Origin: Arthrobacter sp. KBS0703
GTDB lineage: Bacteria > Actinomycetota > Actinomycetes > Actinomycetales > Micrococcaceae
DNA: 64,000 bases
Assembly: GCF_002008315.2 (NCBI RefSeq)
Contig: NZ_MVDG02000001.1
Coordinates: forward strand, 1,798,001 to 1,862,000
Direction: 5' to 3'
A program made the position numbers and the translations under genes. This document shows positions 37,067-45,885 of this stretch, one piece after another; position 1 is the stretch's first letter; the number at the start of each line of letters is the position of its first letter. Below the pieces are notes generated by a model. That model did no database searches, was not told the DNA's origin, and saw only the letters and a list, made by a program, of their open reading frames with translations.

Positions 37067-37366
37067 ATGGAATTCCTGACCACCCTCATTACAAACGTTC
37101 CCGACGGAACATCGGACGCGATCGTCAGCGACACCCGATCACGGGAAGCGCTCAGGGCCGCAGAGCTGGCCGAGCAAGGTCACCTGCTCCGGCTGTGGAG
37201 GCCTCCGGTCGAGCCGGGTGAATGGCGAACGCTTGGCCTCTGGAGAGCAGGCAGTGAGACAGAGTTGAAGGGCATTCTCGCCACCCTCCCTCTGCACAAA
37301 TGGATGACAGTGGAAATCACGCCCCTCAATCCCCACCCGAACGACCCGGCAAACAAGAGGTCCTGA
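37067..37366 (+). CDS. Muconolactone delta-isomerase-like small protein
   Basis: A 99-residue protein. The frame MEFLTTLITNVPDGT...REALRAAELAEQGHLLRLWRPP...WRTLGLWRAGSETELKGILATLPLHKWMTVEITPL fits the muconolactone isomerase (CatC-like) ferredoxin fold. CatC itself is about 90-96 residues, so the length is normal. No other beta-ketoadipate gene lies nearby, so the true substrate is unclear. It lies 99 bp after the TDT transporter gene and may be part of the TetR-controlled unit. Confidence 0.8.
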   Translation: MEFLTTLITNVPDGTSDAIVSDTRSREALRAAELAEQGHLLRLWRPPVEPGEWRTLGLWRAGSETELKGILATLPLHKWMTVEITPLNPHPNDPANKRS

Positions 37367-37393
37367 CGGCACCGTCAGTTTCCGTCGCTGCTG

Positions 37394-39322
37394 TCAGGTG
37401 CTGCGGTGCGCCGGGGCGAACTGCGCCGCCCGGCGGGTTTCCTCGGCGCGGATGAGGTGCACGAGCGCGTTGATGAGGGCCAGGTGGGTGAACGCCTGTG
37501 GGAAGTTGCCGAGATGCCGGCCGCTCACCGGATCCAGCTCCTCAGCGTAAAGGCCCAAGGGACTGGCGAGGGACAGCAGACGTTCGCACAGTGCCTTGGC
37601 GCGTACCACTTCTCCGATCTCGACGAGGGCTGAGACAAGCCAGAACGAGCAGGTCGTGAAGGTCCCCTCCACGCCGGTGAGTCCGTCGTCGGTCTCCTCG
37701 GGGCGGTAGCGCAGGACGAGCCCGTCCCGGGTGAGTTCGTCGGCGACGGCCAGGACAGTGGCGCACACGCGTGGATCGTTGGCGGGCAGGAACCGGACGA
37801 GCGGGACAAGGAGAAGTGAGGCATCGAGGTTCGTCGTGCCGTAGGACTGAACGAACACACCGCGGTCGTCGACACCATTGCGGCAGATGTCCTCATGGAT
37901 CTCCTCGGCGATGGTGTCCCACTTCCGGGCGTAATCAGCCTGGCCGTGCATGCGCGCCAGCCGGGCACCACGATCCAGGGCCACCCAGCACATGAGCTTT
38001 GAGGATGTGAAGTGCTTCGGTTCGCCACGGACCTCCCAGATGCCGTGGTCGGGGTCCCGCCAGTGGGCGGCGGCTTGCTCGACCTGGCGGAGCAGGACGG
38101 GCCAGAGCGGCTCGGGGAGCTGGTCACGGGATTTGGCGTGAAGGTAGACGGAGTCCAGCATGGTGCCCCAGACGTCGAGCTGCCGCTGGCGGGCGGCAGC
38201 GTTGCCGATCCGGACGGGGCGGGCGCCGTCGTAGCCGCCGAGCCCCTCGACAGTGACCTCGGGAAGATCCCTTTCGCCGTCGATGCCGTACATGATCTGC
38301 AAGTCCTCCTCGGCGGCGACGTCGCGGATGAAAGCGAAGAAGTCGTCGGCTTCCCGGTCCAGGCCGAGTGTGTACAGGGCCCATAGCGCGAACGTGGAAT
38401 CGCGCACCCACGTATACCGGTAGTCCCAGTTCCGCTCTCCCCCGGGCGTCTCGGGCAGCGACGTGGTGGGCGCCGCGACCAGAGCTCCAGTGGGCGCGTA
38501 GGTGAGGCCCTTCAACGTCAGCGCGCTGCGTTGCAGCTGCTCCCGCCACGGGTGGTCGGGGAACTCGCCCCCGGTGATCCATTGCCTCCAGAACTCAGTG
38601 GTCTGCCACTGCTTGCGCGTGGCTTCATCCCACGTCCGCGGCGGGGGCAGCGACCCCCAGGAGAGCGCGATAAAAGCCTGCTCGCCCTCGGTCATCCGGC
38701 TGCGGATGACCGCGATCGAGTCCTCGATGCCCAGCCGGCGGTCGGTGGTCAGACGAAGCAGCGGATCCTCCCCGTCGCCGCTGACCGTCACGATCTCCCC
38801 GTATGCGGGGCTGGAGAACTCCCACCTTGCCCGGCGCCGGCCGTAGTCGAAGACCGGCTCGCACAGCACGGACAACTCAACTGCACCGCTGACGCACCGG
38901 ACGGTCCGCAGCAGGCAATGCTCCGCCTCGTAGTTCATCGGCGGGCGGCGGTATCGTTCGGCCCTCTCTTCGGTGTGGTGCCACGGACCCATCACCAGGG
39001 CATCCCTCACGATCAGCCATCCGGTCCTGGTCTGCCAAGTGGTCTCCAGGATCAGGCTGCCGGGGAGATAGCGGCGCGCAGTGGGCTCCCGGACGCCGTA
39101 CGGCGCCACCTTGAAGCCACCCGCGGCGCGGTCGAGCATAGCGGAGAACACGCTCGGTGAGTCGTGACGCGGCACGCACATCCACTCCACCTGCCCGCTC
39201 GATGCGATCAGGCAGCTGGCTTCGCAGTCAGACAAAAACCCATAGTCGGCGATCGGCGGGTACGGGCTCGTGCCTGCCCCTAGCCGCCGCCCCTGGGCCC
39301 CTGATCCGGCGTCGATCCTCAC
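37394..39322 (-). CDS. Glycoside hydrolase family 15 (trehalase/glucoamylase-type)
   Basis: A 642-residue intracellular enzyme. The N-terminal beta domain (PIADYGFLSDCEASCLIASSGQVEWMCVPRHDSPSVFSAML) and the catalytic (alpha/alpha)6 barrel (ERNWDYRYTWVRDSTFALWALYTLG) are those of GH15 proteins. Actinobacterial members of this layout, such as the mycobacterial one, are trehalases. No signal peptide is seen. The start is GTG at 39322, at the beginning of a short non-conserved leader. Confidence 0.9.
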   Translation of the reverse strand: MRIDAGSGAQGRRLGAGTSPYPPIADYGFLSDCEASCLIASSGQVEWMCVPRHDSPSVFSAMLDRAAGGFKVAPYGVREPTARRYLPGSLILETTWQTRTGWLIVRDALVMGPWHHTEERAERYRRPPMNYEAEHCLLRTVRCVSGAVELSVLCEPVFDYGRRRARWEFSSPAYGEIVTVSGDGEDPLLRLTTDRRLGIEDSIAVIRSRMTEGEQAFIALSWGSLPPPRTWDEATRKQWQTTEFWRQWITGGEFPDHPWREQLQRSALTLKGLTYAPTGALVAAPTTSLPETPGGERNWDYRYTWVRDSTFALWALYTLGLDREADDFFAFIRDVAAEEDLQIMYGIDGERDLPEVTVEGLGGYDGARPVRIGNAAARQRQLDVWGTMLDSVYLHAKSRDQLPEPLWPVLLRQVEQAAAHWRDPDHGIWEVRGEPKHFTSSKLMCWVALDRGARLARMHGQADYARKWDTIAEEIHEDICRNGVDDRGVFVQSYGTTNLDASLLLVPLVRFLPANDPRVCATVLAVADELTRDGLVLRYRPEETDDGLTGVEGTFTTCSFWLVSALVEIGEVVRAKALCERLLSLASPLGLYAEELDPVSGRHLGNFPQAFTHLALINALVHLIRAEETRRAAQFAPAHRST

Positions 39323-39626
39323 TACCCCAGTATCGTCCTCCGGACTGGAAGCGGGAATCCTGAATCCCGCGCCCGCAGCAACTGCAACCAGGATTCCCCG
39401 ATCGGCAGAGGTGGTGGAGCAATCTCCGACGGCCCGGGTTAGTCTCGGGCGCGCGTGACGCTCACCATGATGGTGCGCCGATCAACAGTCGAGGGCTTGC
39501 GTAGCAGATCCGCACCGCCTCCGCGATCCTGTGGGCCGGCAACAGTTCGCCTTCGTCATTCACGGAAGCAGATTCTTCGAAGAGGGACGGGACGCCACCA
39601 ATACGCGGGAGCAAGGGGCAGGGAGC
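39323..39626. other. Gap between oppositely oriented gene ends
   Basis: About 300 bp between the trehalase start and the end of the hypothetical gene at 39627. It should carry the trehalase promoter. Frames here show no family resemblance, and no clear operator was found. Confidence 0.5.
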
Positions 39627-40106
39627 TTACCGGTTCCAACCCAGCGCGGAGTCATAGCTGCACTCCAGTGCACCCGTTCCGGGGGCGAGTCCGCCGCCGG
39701 AGGGGAAGTAGATGGCGCCGAAACCGGCGCCCGCGGACTCGATCCGTTTCCCGGCCCAGATCTTGGCGGCTTCAAGATCCTTCTCGGGGATAGGCTCCCG
39801 GGTGCTGTGGTCCCCGCCAAAATGGATGTCCAGCTGATACTCCCCCGGCTGGGAGGTCCCGCTGTGATGGGTCGGATCCATTTCATCACGTCTGCTGATG
39901 AGGACCTGTGCCGAGGCATGGAGGATGGAGGGCTCGCTGGCCAGATTGCCATTCTCCTGCTGTTTCATGCGCAGGCCCGAGACGACGCTCTCCACGGTGT
40001 CATCCGCCGTGACGACATACCCGGAACCGCCGACGTCAGCCTCAGAACCACCGACGCTTTTCAAATGCTGCCCGAAGTGGTCGGAGCTGGACTGGCTGGA
40101 AGTCAT
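39627..40106 (-). CDS. Hypothetical protein
   Basis: A 159-residue soluble protein, not recognised. It has a serine-rich start (MTSSQSSSDHFGQHLK), no membrane segment, and a C-terminal half containing DLEAAKIWAGKRIESAGAGFGAIYFPSGG. The ATG at 40106 has AAGGAGG just upstream, which strongly supports the start and that the gene is expressed. It stands alone between two gaps of about 300 bp. Confidence 0.7.
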   Translation of the reverse strand: MTSSQSSSDHFGQHLKSVGGSEADVGGSGYVVTADDTVESVVSGLRMKQQENGNLASEPSILHASAQVLISRRDEMDPTHHSGTSQPGEYQLDIHFGGDHSTREPIPEKDLEAAKIWAGKRIESAGAGFGAIYFPSGGGLAPGTGALECSYDSALGWNR

Positions 40107-40429
40107 GCACCCTCCTTGAGGGTTTTCGCGGCGAATGCCGACCGTCCCACCCTAGTGCCATACCGGGCGTCCGGACCGGGTCAGAACGGGATTGTTTCAG
40201 GGAAGATCCAGCCGGGGGCGGGCGTGGCCGCCAACCGGCAGCGGGTGGCCGGCGGTTCAGGAATGGTGATGGTATCCATCAGGGAGGCTCTGCACGGCAT
40301 CGTCCGGAAGCTCCCAAACAGGGGAGGAACCCGCCGTCGACATCGGCGCTGGCCCGGGCGTACGCTGGCAACATCGGCGCATGTGCCCGGTGACTCTGCG
40401 TCGATACCTCAATCGATGAAGGAGGACCA
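40107..40429. other. Divergent promoter region
   Basis: About 320 bp between the hypothetical gene (minus) and the CBS gene (plus). No recognised gene. Promoters for both must lie here; no strong inverted repeat was noticed. Confidence 0.5.
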
Positions 40430-40870
40430 ATGAGTGCCGTACGTGAATTCATGACTACGGATGCACAGTGTATTAAGGAGAACCAGTCCCTCGTAGATGC
40501 CGCACGGATGATGCTGGATCTGGACTGCGGCTCGTTGCCGATCTGTGGTGACGACGGCAAGTTGAAGGGCATGATCACTGACCGCGACATCGTTCTCAAG
40601 TGCGTTGCCGTGGGCCGGGATCCACGCGAGATGGTGGCCCGCGACCTCGCCACCGGTGCGCCGCGCTGGATTGATGCCGATGCGAACGTTGACGCCGCCA
40701 TCGAAATGATGGAAAAGTACCAGGTCCGGCGGCTCCCGGTCATTGCTGACCACAAGTTGGTCGGTATCATCAGCCAGGGTGACATCGCGCGCAACTACTC
40801 GGAGGAGCGTGTGGGCGAACTGGTGGAGCACATTTCGGAACGCAATCCACTGCAGTCGAGCAGTTCATAA
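40430..40870 (+). CDS. CBS-domain pair protein
   Basis: A 146-residue protein built of two CBS motifs. The first is MTTDAQCIKENQSLVDAARMMLDLDCGSLPICGDDGKLKGMITDRDIV. The second is ANVDAAIEMMEKYQVRRLPVIADHKLVGIISQGDIA. Free-standing CBS pairs bind adenine nucleotides and act as energy or stress sensors (compare the dormancy-type Hrp1). GGAGG lies just before the ATG at 40430. A compact hairpin follows the gene. Confidence 0.9.
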   Translation: MSAVREFMTTDAQCIKENQSLVDAARMMLDLDCGSLPICGDDGKLKGMITDRDIVLKCVAVGRDPREMVARDLATGAPRWIDADANVDAAIEMMEKYQVRRLPVIADHKLVGIISQGDIARNYSEERVGELVEHISERNPLQSSSS

Positions 40871-40898
40871 AGTCAAGCAATTCATCAGCAAACACGCG

Positions 40899-40928
40899 CC
40901 ACGGAGTATTCTCCGTGGTGCTGTTTTG
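40899..40928 (+). terminator. Rho-independent terminator after CBS gene
   Basis: CCACGGAG (40899-40906), loop TATT, CTCCGTGG (40911-40918), then TGCTGTTTTG. It lies 29 bp after the stop of the CBS gene. Confidence 0.8.
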
Positions 40929-41108
40929 TGCCCGCCGATTGCCGCGTCCGAGGCTTACACGGATAAAGTGGCCAGGTGATTGTGGCGCGCGGGTGAAAGC
41001 GCAGGACGCCGACACCACGGTCATCCTGGTGCCCGTTCAGCGGCGCATCTACGACCGTTACTTCCGCGAAGCGATTAATCCGCGCTGGTAAGGAAGGGAA
41101 CGACGCCA

Positions 41109-42182
41109 TCACCAACCGCCGCGCGTCGGCGTATGTCCCTTTCGGGCATCATCGGGCATTGCCATTTCGGCCCGCAGGCCTAGGAGCCGGATCGGACGGC
41201 CAGCTTCGATTCCGGCCGCGAGGTCCAAGGCCCGCGCGAGAATTTCGTCCCGGTCGATTGTCTCGGAAATCTTCCGCGCGTGGGTCTTGGTGAAGAACGG
41301 CGCGTACCGAACCTTGAGGGTCACCCCAACCACGGGCCGTCCTTCGGCCACAACATCCTCAAGGACACGCGCTGTCAGCTCCCTCACGGCGTCGTCCACC
41401 TGGGCGGGCTCGGTCAGGTCCCGCTGGAAGGTGGTTTCCCGGCTATGCCCGCGGGCAACCCACGGGGTGTCGTCCACAACGCTGGCGCCGTCCCCGCGTC
41501 CGAGCTCCGCGTACCAGGGACCCAACCTGGGGCCGAACTCCGGGACCAGATCTTGGGGGTCGGACGCGGCGAGCTCGGCGACTGTGTTGATGCCGAGCTT
41601 GGCCAGCCGGCCCGACACTTTCGTCCCGACGCCCCACAGGTCCTTGGTGGGCCGATTGCCCATGACGTCGAGCCAGTTCCCGGCAGTGAGGCGGAAGACG
41701 CCGGCCGGCTTGCCGAAACCGGTGGCGACCTTGGCTCGGACCAAGGTGTCGCCGATGCCCACGCTGCAATGCAGCTGCGTTCGCTCCAGGACAGCGGCCT
41801 GCACCTGCCGGGCGTAGGCCTCCGGATTCTCTGTCTCAGTGCCTACAAAGGCTTCATCCCAACCCAGCACCTGCACGGTGGCGCCGGGCTGCGCGCGCAG
41901 GGTGGCCATCACCGTTTCAGACGCCGCGAGGTAAGCCTCATGATCGACGGGCAGGATCACAGCGTCGGGCACTTTGCGGGCCGCAAGGCGTAAGGGCATT
42001 CCGGAACCCACCCCGAACGCCCTGGCTTCGTACGATGCGGTCGACACCACCGCTCGTTCCGTGGGGTCGCCTCGACCGCCGACAATGATCGGCTTGCCCG
42101 CAAGCTCCGGCCTCCGGAGCACTTCGACCGCCGCGATGAACTGGTCGAGATCGACGTGCAGCACCCACCGGATTCCGTTCAC
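41109..42182 (-). CDS. dinB: DNA polymerase IV-like Y-family polymerase
   Basis: About 357 residues. The palm carries WVLHVDLDQFIAAVEVLRRPELAGKPIIVGG with the first catalytic aspartate and LGWDEAFVGTE with the second Asp-Glu pair; classic DinB reads S-x-DEA-x-L/V-D there. The thumb is YARQVQAAVLERTQLHCSVGIG and the GVGTKVSGRLAKLGI helix-hairpin-helix. It carries out translesion synthesis. The GTG at 42182 gives the usual N-terminus; the ATG at 42236 overlaps the upstream regulator gene and adds a non-conserved cysteine-containing leader. Confidence 0.88.
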   Translation of the reverse strand: MNGIRWVLHVDLDQFIAAVEVLRRPELAGKPIIVGGRGDPTERAVVSTASYEARAFGVGSGMPLRLAARKVPDAVILPVDHEAYLAASETVMATLRAQPGATVQVLGWDEAFVGTETENPEAYARQVQAAVLERTQLHCSVGIGDTLVRAKVATGFGKPAGVFRLTAGNWLDVMGNRPTKDLWGVGTKVSGRLAKLGINTVAELAASDPQDLVPEFGPRLGPWYAELGRGDGASVVDDTPWVARGHSRETTFQRDLTEPAQVDDAVRELTARVLEDVVAEGRPVVGVTLKVRYAPFFTKTHARKISETIDRDEILARALDLAAGIEAGRPIRLLGLRAEMAMPDDARKGHTPTRGGW

Positions 42183-42232
42183 GCCACCAGTCTGCCCTAA
42201 ACATCCCTGGCAAGCAGTGGAGGGACGGTGGC

Positions 42233-43114
42233 TCATTTTTTCTCGTTGACCGCGGCAGTTGTCGTTTCACGCTGGGTGGCGGCCCAGCTGGCGAGGACTT
42301 TCAGTGCGTCCTCGGAGGCTGTCTCGGGATCTGCTGTGTACACGTTGATGCGCAGTCCCGGGGCTGCAGGGAGTTCCAGCGCTTCAAAGCTCAGGTCCAA
42401 GTCGCCAACGATCGGGTGGTGGAGCCGTTTGCGGCCGGCGCGGTGGTATTTCACGTCGTGACGGGCCCACCGGGCGCGGAACTCCTCGCTGCGGGTGGAG
42501 AGTTCACCGATCAGGTCCGTGAGGTCCTTGTCGTACGGGTTTTTCCCGGCCGTGGAGCGCAAGACTGCGACGACGTCGTCCGCAGCGCGTTCCCAATCGG
42601 CGAAGAACTCCCGCGCTTTCGGATTCAGGAAGGTGAAGCGTGCGCTGTTCGGCGGATTGGGCCCCTCTGCCATCATGTCCAGATAAAGGGCACGGCCCAG
42701 TTCGTTGGCGGCGAGGACATCCCCTCGGTCGTTGCGGACCCAGGCCGGCGCCGTTGTGATCGCGTCAATGACGCGTTGCACGCTCGGCCGCACCGTCTGC
42801 GGGCTGCGCTTGCGCCGCACCCGGGGGAAGGCGGTGGCGGCTCGGGCCAGGTCAAAAAGGTGGGCCGTTTCGGCGTCGTCGAGCTTCAGGGCACGCCCGA
42901 GGGCTTCGAGGACGCTGTCCGAGGCGCCGGAGAGGTTCCCTCGTTCAAGGCGTATATAGTAATCGATGCTCATCCCGGCGAGCATGGCGACTTCCTCGCG
43001 GCGCAGCCCGGTAACGCGCCGGTTGCCGCCGTAGACCGGCAGGCCGGCCTCTTCCGGCGTGATCCTTGCACGGCGGGAGGTCAGGAATTTCCGCACGTCG
43101 TCGCTGTGGGTCAT
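42233..43114 (-). CDS. XRE-family regulator with MmyB-like ligand domain
   Basis: A 293-residue protein. Residues 1-85 form a helix-turn-helix domain (FLTSRRARITPEEAGLPVYGGNRRVTGLRREEVAMLAGMSIDYYIRLERG). From about residue 100 comes the MmyB-like PAS-type domain with the LAANELGRALY and FLNPKAREFFADWE blocks. Such regulators normally repress a divergent short-chain dehydrogenase or MFS gene. Here the divergent neighbour at 43217 is a truncated MFS gene. The ATG at 43114 is used; a GTG nine bases upstream is also in frame. Confidence 0.88.
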   Translation of the reverse strand: MTHSDDVRKFLTSRRARITPEEAGLPVYGGNRRVTGLRREEVAMLAGMSIDYYIRLERGNLSGASDSVLEALGRALKLDDAETAHLFDLARAATAFPRVRRKRSPQTVRPSVQRVIDAITTAPAWVRNDRGDVLAANELGRALYLDMMAEGPNPPNSARFTFLNPKAREFFADWERAADDVVAVLRSTAGKNPYDKDLTDLIGELSTRSEEFRARWARHDVKYHRAGRKRLHHPIVGDLDLSFEALELPAAPGLRINVYTADPETASEDALKVLASWAATQRETTTAAVNEKK

Positions 43115-43216
43115 GGCATCCACGCTACGCGCCGTCGATGGGACGAGGGAGGCACTGGCGTTACCCGGAACGACAGTGACTCCCGGCCTATAAGGATTCA
43201 CGGTTGCATTAGAAGC

Positions 43217-43732
43217 ATGAAACCTGAACCCGCAACCGCTCCCCGCCGGGCAGCGATCCTGGCGATCATCCTCGTCAGCTACTTCATGATCCTGTTGGAC
43301 AACTCGGTCATCTTCACCGCCCTGCCGAGTCTGCAGGCAGACCTGCAGCTGAGCACCGGTGAGCTCTCCTGGGTTCAGGATGCGTACACGCTGGTCTTCG
43401 GCGGCCTGCTGCTCCTCGGCGCCCGGGCAGGAGACCTGCTCGGACGCCGGCGGGTTTTCGTGTTCGGGCTGGTGGTGTTCTCGATCGCGTCACTTCTGAT
43501 CGGACTGGCGCCGGCGGGCTGGTGGGCGATCGCCGGCCGCGCCGTCCAGGGTATTGGCGCCGCGATCGTCGCGCCCGCCTCGCTGTCCCTGCTCACGGCG
43601 AGCTTCCCGGAGGGCCGTGAGCGCACCCGGGCCGTCGCACTGTACGGCGCCACCGCAGGGATCGGAAGGAATTACTGGGATGCGATGAACGACGATACCG
43701 CCGGGTGCAGCACCGGCCGCTTCAGCCGGTAG
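43217..43732 (+). pseudogene. Truncated DHA2-type MFS transporter
   Basis: The first 150 residues are a normal MFS N-terminus: LDNSVIFTALPSLQADL in TM1 and GARAGDLLGRRRVFVFG in loop 2-3. After GATAGIG, at about nt 43670, the sequence turns abruptly into RNYWDAMNDDTAGCSTGRFSR and stops. Eight or more membrane segments are absent, and no continuation exists in other frames, so this is a deletion rather than a base-calling slip. The gene cannot give a working transporter. Its divergent MmyB-like regulator is intact. Confidence 0.8.
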
Positions 43733-43883
43733 CAATTCTACGGAACCACGGCGAGTTCCACACCGGCAGACCAGGGCTCCCCCGTTCCCCGCAGGTCTGA
43801 ATGAGCAGTGGTGCTGGTTGCTAAGCATGCTTATTATGTTTCTAAGGCCGAATCGAACGGCCGCCAACCAGAGGAGGAACACC

Positions 43884-44060
43884 ATGGGACTCGGCGACAA
43901 GATCGAAAACGCTGCAGAAAAGGCCGGCGGCAAGGGTAAGGAAGCCGCCGGAGCGGCCACGGGCGATGACAGCCTGAAGGCCGAAGGTCAGGCGGACCAG
44001 GCCAAGGGCGATTTGAAGCAGGCCGGCGAGAAGGTCAAGGACGCCTTCAAAAAGGACTGA
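43884..44060 (+). CDS. CsbD-family stress protein
   Basis: A 58-residue, lysine/alanine/glycine-rich protein, MGLGDKIENAAEKAGGKGKEAAG at the start and DLKQAGEKVKDAFKKD at the end. This is the CsbD pattern of small, probably disordered proteins of the general stress response. GAGGAGG lies eight bases upstream of the ATG, an unusually strong ribosome site. A strong terminator follows, so it is a single-gene unit. Confidence 0.92.
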   Translation: MGLGDKIENAAEKAGGKGKEAAGAATGDDSLKAEGQADQAKGDLKQAGEKVKDAFKKD

Positions 44061-44072
44061 CCTGAACGCAAG

Positions 44073-44105
44073 GAAGGGTGCATCTCCCGCGGGAGTGCAC
44101 CCTTC
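44073..44105 (+). terminator. Terminator after csbD-type gene
   Basis: GAAGGGTGCA (44073-44082) and TGCACCCTTC (44096-44105) form a 10-bp stem, extended inside by CTCCCGCGGGAG. TTGCTG follows. It lies 12 bp after the CsbD stop. Confidence 0.82.
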
Positions 44106-44180
44106 TTGCTGCAGCCGGGAATTGTGCGGGAAGGTACGGACCCGCTCCTACGCACCACGGCGGCCCATTAGGCTGTGCCA

Positions 44181-45437
44181 ATGGATGAATTGCTCCCGGA
44201 GCCCGTCGCGGCCGTGGCTAAAAAGACTGTGGTCCGCTCACTCTTGGCTGTCGCGGCGGTTCAGGGGGCGGTAATTGCCGGGCTCGTCCTATTGGACATG
44301 GCGAAGAAACGGGATCGAAGCAAGCGCAAGGGGTTCCCGCACCCGGGCATTTTTGAGAGCACCGTCTCCGACTCCCAGGTCACGACGTACACCTACGGGG
44401 CCGATCTTTACCGTGACATGATCCAGGCGATCGGCGAAGCAAAAGACCGGATCCTGATTGAGACGTTTATCTGGAAGGACGACGACACCGGCCGGAAGTT
44501 CAAGAACGCCCTGGATGAAGCGGCGGACCGCGGAGTCGAGGTCTTTGTCATTTACGACGGGTTCGCCAATTTGGTCGTGCCACCCTCGTTTTTCCGTTTC
44601 CACCCAGGCATCCACGTGTACCGTTTCCCGGTGGTCCGACCTTCAATGTTCTTCAAGACTCTTCGCAGCACCGGGCTGGACCACCGCAAGCTCCTTATCG
44701 TCGATGATCACATCGGTTTCGTGGGCGGCTACAACATCGGTTCCCTGTACGCCACCGAATGGCGGGACACGCACCTCCGACTCATAGGACCGTCCGTGTG
44801 GGATCTCCGCCAGGCTTTCGTGAATGTCTGGAATGACCACTCTTCCGGGTCCCTGCCCGAGATACCTCACACAACCCCGGACGTCTGGGAGCCGCGGATC
44901 CGCGCCGTGAACAACATTCCGTCGAACCTTGTCTATCCGATCCGCGGGGTCTACCTGGATGCGATCAACCGGGCGCAAGACCACATTTTTATCACCATGG
45001 CCTACTTCATACCGGACCAGCAGATCCTTAGGGCATTGCTCGCTGCCAGCAGGCGGGGTGTTGATGTCCGGCTGATCCTCCCCGAAGATTCCAACCACAT
45101 CCTCTCGGACTGGCTCTCCCGCGGGTTCTACCGGTCTCTGCTCGAGGAGGGTGTGACGATCCTGCTCTACCGAAACGCGATGATCCATGCCAAGACGGCC
45201 ACGATCGACGGCAGCTGGTCAACCGTGGGCAGCGCCAATATCGACAGGCTGAGCCTGACGGGCAACTACGAAATCAACCTCGAAATCCATGACGACACTT
45301 TTGCCTCGGACATGCAGAAAATATTCGACGTAGACAGCGAGAACTGCCGCGTATTGACCCTGGATGAATGGCAGGATCGGCAAATGATCGCCCGGTTCAG
45401 CGAAGCCGTCCTGGTCCCGCTCAGGCCGTTACTTTGA
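44181..45437 (+). CDS. Cardiolipin synthase-like phospholipase D protein
   Basis: About 418 residues. A single N-terminal membrane helix (VVRSLLAVAAVQGAVIAGLVLLDMA) is followed by two PLD motifs: DHRKLLIVDDHIGFVGGYNIG near residue 170 and HAKTATIDGSWSTVGSANID near residue 335, each HxK-x4-D. The protein fits bacterial cardiolipin synthase (ClsA/ClsB-like). GTG at 44175 is two codons upstream; ATG at 44181 is preferred. No transcriptional partner is evident. Confidence 0.9.
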   Translation: MDELLPEPVAAVAKKTVVRSLLAVAAVQGAVIAGLVLLDMAKKRDRSKRKGFPHPGIFESTVSDSQVTTYTYGADLYRDMIQAIGEAKDRILIETFIWKDDDTGRKFKNALDEAADRGVEVFVIYDGFANLVVPPSFFRFHPGIHVYRFPVVRPSMFFKTLRSTGLDHRKLLIVDDHIGFVGGYNIGSLYATEWRDTHLRLIGPSVWDLRQAFVNVWNDHSSGSLPEIPHTTPDVWEPRIRAVNNIPSNLVYPIRGVYLDAINRAQDHIFITMAYFIPDQQILRALLAASRRGVDVRLILPEDSNHILSDWLSRGFYRSLLEEGVTILLYRNAMIHAKTATIDGSWSTVGSANIDRLSLTGNYEINLEIHDDTFASDMQKIFDVDSENCRVLTLDEWQDRQMIARFSEAVLVPLRPLL

Positions 45438-45738
45438 GTTCGATCCGCCAATATGTTTGCCATTTCCAAGAACCCGATCCTGACATAGGGTGAAGCGCAC
45501 CACACGATACTCCGCGTGGGCCATCGGCCGGAATCACGAACTTGGATTGATATCACGGCAGGGGAATTGATGCGGCGTCAGGGTTGATGAGAGGGAGAGG
45601 TACGAAGATGATTCTTACCGGCATTGGCCCTCGGTGCGGCTCTGACCCCCACGTCATTCCTGCTGCGCGCCAATGTACGCGGGGCGGCCGGGGCGCAGAA
45701 TCAGCATTTCCATCCGCAGACAAACAAGGGAGACTCTC
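45438..45738. other. Stretch without a recognised gene
   Basis: About 300 bp between the cardiolipin synthase gene and a small membrane-protein gene. No coding family is recognisable. The promoter of the small gene is presumably within. Confidence 0.5.
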
Positions 45739-45885
45739 ATGTTGCTTTGGATAGCCATCATCATCGCTGTTCTCTGGCTTCTCGGCTTGCTCGGCAACAT
45801 CGGCGGCGGGTTAATTCACCTGCTTTTGGTTATTGCCGTGGTGGTTCTGATCTTCCACTTCATCCGTGGCAGGTCCCGCGCGTAA
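45739..45885 (+). CDS. Small membrane protein, lmo0937 family
   Basis: A 48-residue protein: MLLWIAIIIAVLWLLGLLGN, a short glycine turn, then LIHLLLVIAVVVLIFHFIRG and a basic end. Two hydrophobic helices around a GNIGGG turn match the lmo0937 family, which is widespread near stress genes. AGGGAGA lies upstream of the ATG. Function is unknown. Confidence 0.85.
   Translation: MLLWIAIIIAVLWLLGLLGNIGGGLIHLLLVIAVVVLIFHFIRGRSRA

Noticed and set aside
40976..41091. Short frame ending IYDRYFREAINPRW before the polymerase gene
   Set aside because: Too short, no ribosome site, and no family recognised; possibly a remnant but unsupported.
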